DNA of 64,000 nucleotides from Atopsyche davidsoni (GCA_022113835.1 JAILWY010000018.1:10951501-11015500); one strand, 5' to 3'. Counted from the stretch's first letter, positions 11,931 through 22,830 are shown. Notes: generated by a model from the sequence alone, not told the origin. Program-made: numbers and translations.

Positions 11931-12375
11931 GGTGATAAATATTTTTTTTGAAATTGTTAAGCATTTTTGCTTTAACAAAAATAGAATAGTTTTATGAAAA
12001 AAAAACTGTTTTATGGGGGCAAATGGTATATTATAATTTAAGAATAAAACGTAGTTATCATTTTATAAATCTAATATTTAAAAAAATATATAAATGACAA
12101 GATTCTTTATCTTTTTCTATTGGTAAATTTACAATAGTGTTTAAGGCTATGATACATAAGCATATTATAATCAATCATTATTACCATTTTTAATAAGTAG
12201 TAACGTTAAATATTTTATAAGAAAAAAAAAAAAACTACCATATAAAACATTAATGGTTATTAGATAAAAATGATTTATATTAATTTCACCAAAAAACTCA
12301 ACTAAAAACTTTGAGAAATTTACCATAACACCGTTTCCTTAAATAAAAAAAATCTTGTTAAAAATATTACAATAG
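11931..12375. other. AT-rich non-coding stretch
   Basis: A/T homopolymers. No element seen. Confidence 0.65.
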
Positions 12376-12379
12376 AAAG

Positions 12380-12720
12380 CATCTGTTTGTTCCTAGTGGC
12401 GGTGCCTCTGCTCACACCTGGATTGTATCTGCCTGATGTATTGCCGGTGTATTGTGAAGTGAATTAAGTAAATACAGGAACAATGTTCCACAATCGGAAT
12501 GATAACTTCCACACGAACTCTTGTTTATTTTTTCCCGGTAAAGCTTTTAAAAACTGATAGATTCGGAAAATACAACTGCGATCTAAATGAAATACGTGTT
12601 TTGATAGACAGACATTGATTATGGAAACGGAAGTTATTTTTTTGGCCGCATTATGTTTATTTTACTTTGATACTAAAAGCTTAATGATAATTCTCATTAA
12701 CGTTGTTTTAATTATACATC
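12380..12720. other. Mixed-composition stretch
   Basis: Moderately complex sequence at 12380-12560 passing into AT-rich DNA. I see no motif cluster. It leads into the hairpin pair that follows. Confidence 0.5.
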
Positions 12721-12730
12721 TTTGTGATCC

Positions 12731-12782
12731 TACTATATCTCTATCTATAAATAAATAATTATTTATAGATAGAGATATAGTA
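12731..12782. repeat. Perfect 24-bp-arm inverted repeat (hairpin 1)
   Basis: The arms at 12731-12754 and 12759-12782 are perfect reverse complements around a 4-base loop (ATAA). The arm is AT-rich, beginning TACTATATCTC. A perfect 24-bp match is far beyond chance in so short a span. It could be a small foldback or MITE remnant, a cruciform-forming site or an RNA hairpin. No target-site duplication is obvious. Confidence 0.9.
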
Positions 12783-12791
12783 TTTCAGAAA

Positions 12792-12827
12792 TAAAACAAT
12801 GCGGAAAAGTATTTCCGCATTGTTTTA
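12792..12827. repeat. Perfect 16-bp-arm inverted repeat (hairpin 2)
   Basis: The arms at 12792-12807 and 12812-12827 are perfect complements around a 4-base loop, with the mixed-composition core CAATGCGGAAA. It sits 9 bp after hairpin 1 and has a different sequence, so the two were not copied from each other. Confidence 0.9.
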
Positions 12828-12844
12828 CTGTCCCAAATTCATAA

Positions 12845-12990
12845 TCTTTTCATTATAGGCGTAGATTTTGAATCGCCTAGCAGGCAAACGTGTCCGGGCG
12901 GGCACAAGTTCTCGGACACCAGTCGCGTGCCAGACGAACTGGCCTTACGTGTCAGTCGTGTTTTATATTTGATTGTTTGGAAAAGGAAAG
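12845..12990. promoter_or_regulatory. Candidate regulatory island
   Basis: GC-enriched and CpG-containing sequence directly after the hairpin pair, without an ORF. GTGTCCG at 12891 and its near-inverse CGGACAC at 12914 give a weak inverted repeat. Confidence 0.25.
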
Positions 12991-12999
12991 TCACAGACT

Positions 13000-13370
13000 G
13001 AACCCATTTTTTATTTGGAAAGTCAATAATTTAGAATAAAGTATTGCGAGATTTAAACCTGAGCATATAATGTTACTGCCCAAAATGTTGATAAATCACT
13101 TGGTGATACAAATAAATGTTTAAACGCACGCATGTGTAAAATGTATATATTTATATGCGTGTGTGTGTATATTTTATACATTAACATACACAACATTTTT
13201 CTGTTTTTGTTTTAGGTACTATGTTTCATTCTATTTATTAAAACATTAAAAACCGTGTTCAGTTTATTACGCATATTAGAATGTTAAAACGCATTGATTA
13301 AAAATTAGATGATTTATCAAAGGTTACAAAGCATATATTATTTTATGAATTTTACTTCTTAATTATTCAA
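13000..13370. other. AT-rich non-coding stretch with a short (GT)n tract
   Basis: AT-rich. Contains a short GTGTGTGT run near 13160. A pyrimidine tract ending in TTTTAG near 13215 resembles a splice acceptor, with nothing exon-like after it. Confidence 0.6.
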
Positions 13371-13374
13371 TACC

Positions 13375-13625
13375 TCGGTGGATGTGGATTCTGCTTCGCC
13401 AGTGGACTTGTTATATTTCCGTTAATGTATGAAAAGCATTTGCATGATTGTTTCCCTCTGCTCTGCCACCCCCTCATCTCCTCCCCCTTCTTCCTTGCTC
13501 ACCATCGCTTCCACACAGCTGACTGGACAATCACAGATAGCTTGAGTTTGAATATGAATAAGGTAAAAACTTTGACAAATGTCACAAATGTATGTTTTTT
13601 AATAGGTTTGTATCACTAAGGACAT
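13375..13625. promoter_or_regulatory. Candidate regulatory island with polypyrimidine tract
   Basis: Mixed-composition island with a C/T-rich tract at about 13451-13505. The 64-codon frame (13425-13619) has no recognisable content. Confidence 0.22.
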
Positions 13626-13964
13626 ACAGGTATGAGATTTTGATAGCAAATTCTTCGTTTAGTTTTCGTTTCCTGTTTTATTTTTGTGATACAAAGTAAT
13701 TCAAATAATTAAGAAAAATCAAATAAACATGAATTATTGTTATGTTATGTTTTATATGTTACACTATTTTGTGTTATTAATGTTGTCAAAACATGATCAA
13801 TGAAGTGAATTTAACTATTCCCTGATATTCTATAGCATTGTCTGACACAAGTTTTATTTTAAGTCACAAAACTTTCTCAGTGCTGAGCCCAAAATATCAT
13901 GTTAAAGGAATTGTACACGTTGCGAATGCTATAATGTGGCCATATATATTTACTGCGTATTAAT

Positions 13965-14375
13965 ACTGTGAGTGTTATATCGAAGCGATTCGTTCAACTG
14001 TCTTACTAGAACCCCTGATGAAGCTTGTTTTTGAATGTGCTCTTACGTGTGTGGGTGTATTTTTTTCATTGTATTCCTTTCCTTTTGAGTTCATTGTGAA
14101 TTCTTCATATAATCTTTGAATGGAATATACAAAATATGTGAATTGCCATTTCCAAGAAGTTACGTAACAAAACATGAAAGTCCCTCATCATTAATATCAA
14201 TGTAAGTCTGCAATTTTACAAGACTTTCTAACGTGCAATACTGGCGAGCTCTGAACCAAACCCATGCAAGAATTAATGCCTTTTTTGTTTATTATTTCGT
14301 TTATTATTGTACACACAATAAGGCATTCTAGCTCGGCCTTTGAGCACGTACAACAAGATTATACTATCTTCCAAC
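13965..14375. promoter_or_regulatory. Candidate regulatory island
   Basis: About 400 bp of moderately complex sequence between AT-rich flanks. No repeat, no clear motif cluster and no convincing ORF (a 66-codon minus-strand frame at 13975-14175 is unremarkable). Called on composition only. Confidence 0.2.
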
Positions 14376-14815
14376 AGAAGTGATTCACATATTTTAAGAA
14401 TAATTAATAATTGTTTTTATTGAAACTCCTCAAAATCAGTTATATTTTTGAAATATATATTTTGATAAAAGAAAAAAAAACCTTGTCACTAATAATTATA
14501 AAAACAAGATTTTTTCACTATTCATGTGTTAATTCCCTGGTAAAATGTTAATTTTATAAATGTACTTTTTAAAAGTGTGATTAAAATTACAAATCATTTA
14601 ATAGCTTTTAATTAGTTCATCTCTTTTTCACTTGTATACTTGATATAATAAACAACGATGATAAATAAAAATTGTGATTCAATGGGAATTGTTTTTTATT
14701 GTTCAAAATATCATTTAAATTATAAGCTTTGAGCATCATTGATATACACGAAAGATATAAGATACAACTTGTCAATTAAAATAAACATATGCAAGTATTT
14801 TTTTCGAGAAATTAT
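14376..14815. other. AT-rich non-coding stretch
   Basis: AT-rich. Nothing recognisable. Confidence 0.65.
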
Positions 14816-14819
14816 TCAG

Positions 14820-15120
14820 GTTTGTTTCTCGTGGAAGTAGCCATAGCTCTACTAAAAAGTATTACGAAATTCGTGTCATATCTCCTTTAAATCCATCTGC
14901 GGCCGAATTAATAATGAAACGTCGCCACTCCCATTACAAAAAAACACGGGCGTCTTTACAAATGTAATTTGCTCGGCCGAGAACCGCCAAGGAGTGGTCA
15001 GTATTGTTGCAGCGCGGAGCTCGCTCACTCGCTCACTCTTACAACAGATTATATCTTTTGTTTTGGCTTTAATGGAACTGATAACACGTGCAAGTGTGGG
15101 GATGTGATATGCTGGTTGTT
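14820..15120. promoter_or_regulatory. Candidate regulatory island with CTCGCTCA tandem pair
   Basis: GC-enriched island holding a tandem CTCGCTCA pair at 15020-15035. A GGCCGAATTAATAATG segment near 14902 places a homeodomain-like core next to GGCCG. No credible ORF. Confidence 0.28.
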
Positions 15121-15600
15121 TTATATTATACTATTTAATGCACTAATTCATTAAAAAATAAAAAACTTTTAATTTAGTAAAATTAATAGAATTTAAAAAA
15201 TATATATTTAATGGTTACCATATCATTGCAATTTTATTTTTTATAATTACAATTTTACTTTTAATACCAAAAATAAAAAGTGAACAAACGTTATCTTAAA
15301 GAGCATTCATTAGTAAAATATAAATAATATTTTATAGGTTCGGTTGTTAAGCATACAAAATAAAAATATAATTGTTAAGTAAATAACACGACATAAAAAA
15401 TACACACTTTGATCAATTGCTAAGGAGTGTTCAATCTTATAACGTTTTGGTTCTCATGCAGATAAATATGACCAGGACAAAGTGGCGGATTTATTTTGCA
15501 AATGTGTATTGAATGAATAATATAAAATAGTTTATTTTTTTCTTCAGAAACAGCGTATTTACTTTAATTATAATTACCATAAGCTTTGTATTATTAGAAA
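15121..15600. other. AT-rich non-coding stretch
   Basis: AT-rich. Nothing recognisable. Confidence 0.65.
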
Positions 15601-15604
15601 TAGA

Positions 15605-15775
15605 CAGAGTTGAATTATCCAAACACATCGAAAGCAAGCTCTGGCATGAAAGCTTCTCCCGTGCGGGTCTGGCTGGCCGCGGCTTGCACAAGCGCCGGAG
15701 CACGACCACTGTTAGTCTAATCACAACTAGTCTGACCTAATAAGGTTCTTCCTTCAAAAAGGCCTGTGCTCTTAG
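15605..15775. promoter_or_regulatory. Small candidate regulatory island
   Basis: GC-enriched segment with GGCCGCGGC near 15673. No ORF of interest beyond a 77-codon minus-strand frame lacking any recognisable domain. Confidence 0.2.
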
Positions 15776-16370
15776 CATACCATGTAAACTTTAATGTAAA
15801 ATAAGATGCTAGAAAAAAATTAGCCGAAAAACACAAAAATTACAGTTTTATGCATATTTATTTTCAGAGGACAAAGAATAGTTTTTTTTTTTTTTTTTAA
15901 TAAATATACTTTGATTACTAACAGAGTGTTTAAAACAGTGCTTAAACAAATTCATATATTTGTTAAAATAAACATATTTAAAATTATAAAACTATAAGGA
16001 TATCATTACCTTGTTTTGGAATACACCAACAATTATTAAATGAGCTTTTGAAGCGGTTGCACATACTTTGCGGATATTCTGTCCTGCTCGTGGTAAAGAT
16101 ATACTTTCTAAGATTTCAAATAAATCATATTTGAAGCCATTTAATCAAGTTACGGTGAGCGGGAAGTTCTTTATTGAGAGACGAGAAACCAAGAAAAAAA
16201 TCTTTTTACTTTGCAAGTGCGCTGTCCTTTGAGTTAGAGTGCTTTAAAACATATTCATTGGGTTTTATTGCCTAAGAACATATTCATTGTAATTTTATAG
16301 AATTAACGTGGGAAATTTTACTGCTGTAAAATAAATTTTACTAATATATACCAATGATACATTTATAATA
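15776..16370. other. Mostly AT-rich stretch with poly-T tract
   Basis: Includes a T homopolymer of about 17 at 15882-15898 and moderately complex sequence at 16010-16250. The hexamer-plus CGTGGGAA near 16308 matches a Su(H)-type core, but it is isolated. Confidence 0.55.
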
Positions 16371-16374
16371 TTTA

Positions 16375-16560
16375 TGCTAAAGTCATGTGCATGTTGTGCA
16401 TTGCCGGCGAAGGTGCGACTGGTGCAGTCGACGAGGCGCGGGTAACGAGGCGGCGTGTCTCGCGTCTCAAGGCTCACACACACGCGCCGCCTCGCCCGGG
16501 CCGCGGACGGACAATACGAACTCACTCGAGGTAATCGTTTATTTAGCATTTGCTAAGTTG
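16375..16560. promoter_or_regulatory. GC/CpG-rich candidate regulatory island
   Basis: Dense CpG-containing sequence with repeated CGAGGCG. The 84-codon minus-strand frame (16295-16549) is Arg/Ala-rich from composition and is not called as a gene. Confidence 0.3.
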
Positions 16561-16979
16561 CTCTGAGCACCTTACTGTCTAATTAAATAAGCTTTGTTAT
16601 TACGGAATAATGCAACGAGAATATGGTTCAAGCCTTCGAATATTATGTAATTGAAATGGTTTATTTAATTTGCTAAAATGTTTTATTTTTCAATACCGGT
16701 CTGGTTTTGTAATTTCAGTTTTCATTATGTAGATGAAATAATAATAAATTTGAAAAAAATGCATTAAGTTTTTTTTATTTTACAAAACCAATCCAAAAAC
16801 ATGTTATGATCATTACTCTAATTTTAAAATTAGTCACCAAATTCTCAAACTACATTTGACAAACGACCTATGTTGACAGCTAGTAGTTAGACAATAAATA
16901 CAATTACAAATTATTACAAATAATACTTATTTTGATTAATTAATAAATAAAATATTATTTTTTTATGATTATGTGCTCC

Positions 16980-17350
16980 CTACGTTTGCGAACTCGCCTC
17001 GGTGAAATATCTTACAAAGAAATAATAAAGAATACTTGTTAAATCTCAACTTCAATTTAAATGAAGTTATGAGTCGGCGAGCGCAAGAATACAGTTGTAC
17101 CGCTGATAATCACGAGCAGATATCGAGTTTCACATTCACAGAGCGCAGGTCAAGTCGAATTCACTTAGCACGGGCGGGCCTCGCTCTTCAATATCCCCAT
17201 CGCCCGTATCGGCAGTCATCTCCGCGGCTAATGTGCTCTCGGCGGGGGGCCGCCCGAGCCTCCGCCCGAGCCTCCGCCAGAGCCTCCGCCCCCGCGGGCC
17301 CGCCGGTACAGTGCGCCAACACCCCAAATATCACACGGGAAAGCAAAACT
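16980..17350. promoter_or_regulatory. GC/CpG-rich candidate regulatory island
   Basis: The island rises to high GC at 17170-17310, where a 12-bp repeat is embedded. Frames on both strands (17036-17356 + and 17136-17327 -) read the repeat as Ala/Ser/Arg low complexity. They overlap each other completely, as expected for GC-rich non-coding DNA. Confidence 0.3.
17253..17288. repeat. 12-bp tandem repeat, 3 copies
   Basis: Three tandem copies of CCCGAGCCTCCG. The third copy has two changes, starting CCAGAG. Confidence 0.9.
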
Positions 17351-17915
17351 GTGTGAAAACAATTTTACATGAATACAAGAGACATTGGTTGATTTTAACG
17401 AAAAGTCTGATTTTTTAAAAGAAAAACGAGAATTTAATTTAATATGATTATTTTAATTTAAATAGATATATTTTTCAAAAACACTGCTAAAACTTTCACG
17501 AAAGAATTTGAAACTTTATTATTTTTTATATCTAGAGTGATGTTTTATTTTAGGCTATCAGAACATCGTATATCTTAGTTTCTTCAAATACCTTTTGCCT
17601 CTGGTCAATCAAATTGTTTACTATCGACTTCCAGCCTAGATTTTAATCTTAATCGTATGCTATATCAAACGTAGTAAACTACAATAATATTTTACCACAT
17701 TCAGTAAAAATATTCTATAAGTTGTTATTGCATTGCAAAAAAGGTATCGTTATTTTATTATTTGATCCCTTGTACATTTTACACAATATTACAAGTTATG
17801 CGACAAATCGTTATGAAAATTTAAGTTATATTTAACAATCATTGAAAATTAAAGATTAATAAAAATATAAGATTAAAAAATATATATATCATAATAAACC
17901 TTTTGCTATCAACTA
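17351..17915. other. AT-rich non-coding stretch
   Basis: AT-rich. Nothing recognisable. Confidence 0.65.
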
Positions 17916-17919
17916 TTTT

Positions 17920-18050
17920 CAGTGCTGACTGTACAGTGACCAGTGAAAAAATATTTGACACAACATACTCACTGCGGCGGTTATATTAAATAAAACCTTT
18001 GTTCTTCGGCCCGCCGTGGGCCTTCAGCAGTGACGTCACTTATTTTTACA
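17920..18050. promoter_or_regulatory. Candidate regulatory island with a perfect CRE palindrome
   Basis: Contains the 12-bp palindrome AGTGACGTCACT at 18029-18040, which includes the full consensus CREB/ATF site TGACGTCA (18031-18038). Upstream, GTGACCAGTG at 17937-17946 and CCCGCCGTGGG at 18011 add small palindromic elements. No ORF. A cAMP-response or ATF-family input is plausible by motif alone. Confidence 0.4.
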
Positions 18051-19130
18051 GCCATTGAAAATATATACTTTTTAATTGAATTGCAAAATTAATTATAACA
18101 GTCTTTTAAAAATACGAGTATGATTAGACACGAAGAAACTTATCATTTGGATTCATTGAAACCTACCAATCTTCATCTCTTCACCAATGATTTTTTTTAA
18201 CTACAAGGCCTTAAAATGATTTGATTTTATAATATGATTAAAAACTAAATTGACGACATCTAAATAATATCAATTTAGGCTATTTCAAACTTTTTGCACA
18301 AAATACTGACGACCAAAAATCCAAAAAAATGACATTTCTATACAGATATACTATGTCACAATATTTCCAAATCCAAATAGATCTAATTTAGTTTTTCATA
18401 ACAAAATCATTTTAAGAGTATTTATTTACTTAAATCGTACACTGCTTTTAAACTGAAGATGCTGAGGTCATTTTTGAACTTTAACTATTAATCACAACAA
18501 TTGGCATTGTTCTCTCCAGGAAATAGCCTACATTTATCTGCGCCATTATAGAGTACCTCTCAAATGTCATGTATGCATAACATGTAGGTAAGATGGAGAT
18601 AACATACAATTTCAATGGCTACATAAAACGTAATAGTTTCAGGTAATTTTGTTTACTCGTCTCATCGAAATATATACGTAATACTATTATAATCAGTATC
18701 AGAATACTTCCGGATATCAATTACCTGGATTTTTTTCCTTAGAAACGCAACATTTACACGTATTACGTATTTTCCTTTAATTTCACGCAACAAAATATAG
18801 CATACAATTACTGGGAGAATTTAGTTTTTGAATCCTACTAGTTTCTGTTTTTGTGTGTTTTTATGAAATATATTTAAATTGAAATACTTAAATAAACTTA
18901 GAGAAAATATATGGATCTCTGTATATACAAATACAAATTATTATTATTTAAATCTACCAAGAAAGTTCAATCGTTTTTGAAATTTATTTAAATTAAAGAA
19001 AATTATAATATTAAATTTCATGATTGTACTGAAATGTATTGCGTTCACATGATGCACGACCTATTCAAATATCAGAAACTAATATTTACATTTGGATAAC
19101 ATGCTCACATACTCACACACACTATAACAT
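18051..19130. other. AT-rich stretch with weakly complex part at 18470-18800
   Basis: Mostly AT-rich. AGGTCA (18475-18480) and TGAACT (18485-18490) form an inverted pair of nuclear-receptor-like half-sites with 4-bp spacing, not the 1-bp spacing of ecdysone response elements. No ORF. Confidence 0.5.
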
Positions 19131-19139
19131 CATTGTAAC

Positions 19140-19635
19140 CATACAGACATGAACTTTATTTAAAGGGGGTGGTAAAAGAGCCTGGCTTAGGAGTGCCAGC
19201 TGTATAATCTAATGGGGTAGAAAAAGAAATCAATACTTCAAGTACAAATCCAGTAATTTTTAAAAATGTTTATGTAAAAAAAAATGTTATGAGTCATATC
19301 TATAATATTTTCGTTGTGATTAAATTTAAATTTATTTCAGTAAAACGAGTGTCTATTATGGTGGCTTACATGGATAATGAAGTTAGAAATTATAGATATC
19401 GACCACATATTATATTTACCAGTTCATTAAGCACAGTTAAAGGTTGCTTCATTTGAATTTTATTTATCTACCTAAGCAAGCCAATTATATATTTAGCATT
19501 TTTAAAGTTTTTTTATTTATTGTTTGAAATTATACACTATCTATCTGCTCACTGGTATATTATTACTAGCAATGTAAACAAACGATTTTGAAAGTATGAG
19601 ATACAAATAAAAAGATTTAAATATTACAGCAATAA
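19140..19635. other. Small island then AT-rich DNA
   Basis: A small mixed-composition patch at 19140-19235 contains CTGGC and GCCAG, a 5-bp inverted repeat. The rest is AT-rich. Confidence 0.45.
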
Positions 19636-19639
19636 GTTG

Positions 19640-19781
19640 ATACACCAATGTCATGTGTGCTGATTCCCATGTTCCCAGTGCTGCGGTGTGCATACGTTAA
19701 CATGCTCAAATACTATAAATATAAAACGAGTCTACAGAGCCGCAGACTACCTACACTTCATTATATGTGAATCCAATTAAA
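19640..19781 (+). promoter_or_regulatory. Candidate TATA core promoter
   Basis: TATAAATA lies at 19714-19721, with an overlapping TATAAAA at 19720-19726. With the A of CGCAGA (19744) as +1, the first TATA begins at -30, the standard insect spacing. The start codon of the short ORF at 19782 then lies 38 bases downstream of that A, in an AAAATGG context. Upstream sequence at 19640-19710 is of mixed composition, unlike the AT-rich flanks. TATA matches are common by chance in AT-rich DNA, so the support is the joint arrangement rather than the box itself. Confidence 0.35.
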
Positions 19782-19931
19782 ATGGACTCTCGGTGTTTCT
19801 TTTCCACTTGCTCATGCCAGACACTGAAAGCCACACTGAGGAAATGCTCTACTTGTGTCAATTTTCATAATGCATCTCTAGTGCGGCACCCCACCGGGGA
19901 AGTGAGCTGGAGAGGTGTTTTTAATAGTTGA
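19782..19931 (+). CDS. Short cysteine-rich ORF or first coding exon, unknown product
   Basis: A 49-codon frame whose product begins MDSRCFFSTCSCQTL. It has five cysteines in the first 25 residues (positions 5, 10, 12, 22 and 25). The start context CAATTAAAATGG matches the insect CAAAATGG preference closely. A GTGAGC donor-like sequence begins at 19902, exactly after codon 40, so the real product could be a 40-codon first exon spliced onward. The alternative is a stand-alone peptide ending at the TGA at 19929-19931. There is no hydrophobic signal sequence, so a secreted peptide is unlikely unless another exon supplies one. I do not recognise a family. It could instead be an incidental small ORF in the first exon of a non-coding RNA. 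Confidence 0.3.
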   Translation: MDSRCFFSTCSCQTLKATLRKCSTCVNFHNASLVRHPTGEVSWRGVFNS

Positions 19932-20515
19932 CTATTTTTATAGATGATGACTGCTTTTAGAACATGGAGGCTGATAATTATAGTGATTTTGAAAATATCT
20001 TAAAATCATGGCATTTTAAATATTTCGATAAATTTAGAGTACCATGGGTTTTTTTAGACATTTCGTACACATTTATGATACTCTTTAGGCGTTATGATAT
20101 ATGTGTAATGTTATAAAAATTTTGATGATGTATAATTGTAATCTGCACAAACTATTGACAAAATAGAAATATTGAAAATAGTTATCATAAATGAAACTTT
20201 TAGTCTTAATATTAAAGAACTGTTTTGTTAGGAGCTTATTTTTTAAAAATAATTTATGTCACTGCTATTAATGTACATTGAATTTAACAAATAAGGTAGT
20301 CTAAAAAAATGAAAGCTTAGAAAATTAAATTACAATGCTAATTGTAATAGAGTTCATCTTACAAGAAGGTCGCTTTAGTAATAGAAAAATAGATAGGAAA
20401 CGTGTTTTAACAATATGTAACAATTTTTCAAAATCTCAATATACGAGTATAATAAAATCTTGACAATAATTGTTATATTTGACTTAATTATTTTATAATA
20501 GTAAACGAATAGCTG
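19932..20515. other. AT-rich non-coding stretch
   Basis: AT-rich DNA downstream of the short ORF. No convincing second exon was found. Confidence 0.6.
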
Positions 20516-20519
20516 TTTA

Positions 20520-20790
20520 AACGGGTCATCCATTCTCTGTTACCGTTCATTGCAGAGTAACAAGGAACTAAATAACTTATTGGATTGGCATCGCATGCAC
20601 CGCGGCACTCACACGGGATATGTGCACAATCACGCGTGCCATTCCTAGGCAAGCCACTCGCGTGCAGCTCCTCGGCCGCTGCTCTCTAACCTCCACCGGT
20701 GGGTCTAGTGGTGTGATGTGTACTTGCAACTCTCAGCGGCTATAAAATAGAGAATCCTGATTGGAAATAGACCGTCGTGGGCTAGAACAT
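20520..20790 (+). promoter_or_regulatory. GC/CpG island with TATA box, candidate promoter
   Basis: CpG-containing, mixed sequence (20580-20735) runs directly into CGGCTATAAAATAG, with the TATAAAA at 20741-20747. A start site would be expected near 20771. No start codon in good context follows closely, so a transcript from here would be non-coding or spliced. It lies about 1 kb after the other TATA arrangement on the same strand. Confidence 0.3.
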
Positions 20791-21060
20791 TAAAATATAA
20801 AATCAATACAGCCACAACTCTTATTATAAATGTAAAAGGTATTGAAAGTATAACTTATTCAGAATAAACGTTTCTTTGTTTATTCCGCTGTCAAAATAGC
20901 AAGAATGTGACTATGATAAAATTATTATATAATATAAATGTTTATTTCGTATATATATATATATTCAATCACAGCTTTGATATCTTTTGATAAAATACAT
21001 ATGTAGAATTATATATATATATATTTTTTTTTTTAAATTTCTTTAAAACTCATAGCTGTT
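20791..21060. other. AT-rich stretch with short (TA) and poly-T tracts
   Basis: Contains (TA) runs near 20950 and 21012 and a poly-T tract at about 21025-21034. Nothing else. Confidence 0.65.
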
Positions 21061-21064
21061 AATG

Positions 21065-21330
21065 AGACATTACAGTTCCGATATTTTGAGAGTGTCCCGC
21101 ACACACGAGGCACATCTCTTCGGTTTCCCGACCGACACTCGCCTAACTAGTTTGCCGCGGCAGGCAGTGTGGGGAGCTGCAATTATCACGGCTCCTTCAC
21201 ACTTGTCGGTCTCCGCGAGCGGTTGTGAATTTTAATATCAGCCGTGAAGTGGTGGTCGGGAATGATCGGCGATTAATGCCGAGTGGGGCGCTTCTGATGT
21301 GGCAACCTATAATTGATGCCTTATACATGT
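21065..21330. promoter_or_regulatory. Candidate regulatory island
   Basis: GC-enriched sequence with undepleted CpG. Homeodomain-like AATTATCA (21181) and CGATTAATG (21271) sit within GC-rich context. The minus-strand frame at 21197-21418 runs out into AT-rich DNA and is not a credible gene. Confidence 0.3.
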
Positions 21331-22260
21331 CATATTGTAATGCAGTGCCTATTTGAAAACTGTAATGCTTTGTATTTTCATAATAGTTTAAGTAAAGTGT
21401 AAAAAAAAAACAATTCAAGAAATTATAACCTTAGTAATTGTAGTACATTTCTTGATATTTTTATTTAAATGCAATATGGATCAATACATGCAATATTATT
21501 ATAAATGTAATCACAATTGATTTTAAAAATAAAATATGCCCTGGAAAATGTTTGCACTATAATGTGCACACAATGTAAGGTAATATGAAAACAAATGCAA
21601 TACAAGATGCAACAAATGAGACGCATGTTCACTGGCGTAATTGATGACTACTATAACGAAAGGCTTGTTCAGAAAATGATGCCTAATAATTACAGAGAGC
21701 CTAACGAGAGAAGCCTCCACTGTGCCGACCTACGCCATCCCCCGTGTAAGGGTAGGTCTCCGCAGACATTATAATGAATGTTTTAATGCGCTTAGACATG
21801 TGCTTCTGTAGCCTGTTAGGTTTTGTATATCTTTAAGCATTCTTGAATTATTCGTAATTCACAAGTTAAATAAACGGAGTTGTTGCGTATAATTTATTAA
21901 AAACGTATTTAATAAATTATACGTACCGAAGCTTATATTATTATTAGAAATAAAGTGAAATTATTTAAAAGATAGTATGTGTGCTCTTGTTATGGTGCTT
22001 TGTAATTTTATCATTACTGAAACTGGGTGATTAGTGATTGTTAAATATTAAAAAAAAATGAAAGCACATCTCCGTCCATAGTACAAAATTATTTTTTTAC
22101 TCAAATAACAAAAATCAAGTCCGTTGAGCTAGCAATATACTGAGGGTATAATCTATCAGCTAATTGTAAAAAGTATTTTGTATTAGTATGTTATAAAAAT
22201 CATAGCAATTATTTTCTGCAGTTGTGTAGCTATCTAACTTCATATATATTATTCTAGTTG
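21331..22260. other. AT-rich stretch with a small island at 21690-21780
   Basis: AT-rich except for a mixed-composition patch at 21690-21780 with no clear motif cluster. It holds the hairpin at 21886-21923. Confidence 0.55.
21886..21923. repeat. Perfect 16-bp-arm inverted repeat
   Basis: The arms at 21886-21901 and 21908-21923 (starting CGTATAATTTATT) are perfect reverse complements around the 6-base loop AACGTA. Too short for a classic MITE. It could be a foldback remnant or a structured RNA stem. Confidence 0.88.
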
Positions 22261-22264
22261 TACA

Positions 22265-22830
22265 CTTTTCAGTATGAAGATCATACCGTCTAGTAAATAA
22301 TAATCGTAGACAATGAACCCAAGTCGGGAGAAATACAACAATTCAAAAAGTGAAGTAACGCCTTGCAGCTCTGCCACAGGAAGTTGCCGGAGGATCTGTA
22401 TTCAACACAAAAAGAAAATCAACGACTTGATATGTCCGGGCTACAAGAAAGACTTTATTTTACTGTAATGTAAAATTTGAAATATGCACACACAGAAACG
22501 TCTGCAACTAGACTTATCATTACATTATGGAACATTTTGAATAATGACTAACAGAAAATATCGATACCTCTAACATGTAATACAAATTTAAATAATCTTA
22601 AGTATTATGTATATATTTTAATAAGGACTAAGCAACCAAAAGACTCATCGATTATAAAAATTAAAATAAATTACATTTAAAGTCCATTCTGTGGAGATTT
22701 ATTGAAATTTTATATAATCTAGTATATTGTGTATTTATTAATAGTATATAGTTTTAACCCAAATTATTCATTGTGTATTTTGTAACTTTGTACGTTTAAA
22801 ATATTTTAAATTACACACTTCGCAAGTTAC
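22265..22830. other. Mixed then AT-rich stretch
   Basis: Moderately complex at 22265-22450, then AT-rich. No motif cluster or ORF. Confidence 0.5.

Noticed and set aside
14325..14345. Similarity to the start of U2 snRNA (CTCGGCCTTTG)
   Set aside because: The match covers only about ten bases and the conserved branch-recognition sequence of U2 does not follow.
18475..18490. Ecdysone response element
   Set aside because: The two half-sites are inverted but spaced by 4 bp instead of the 1 bp typical of EcR/USP elements.
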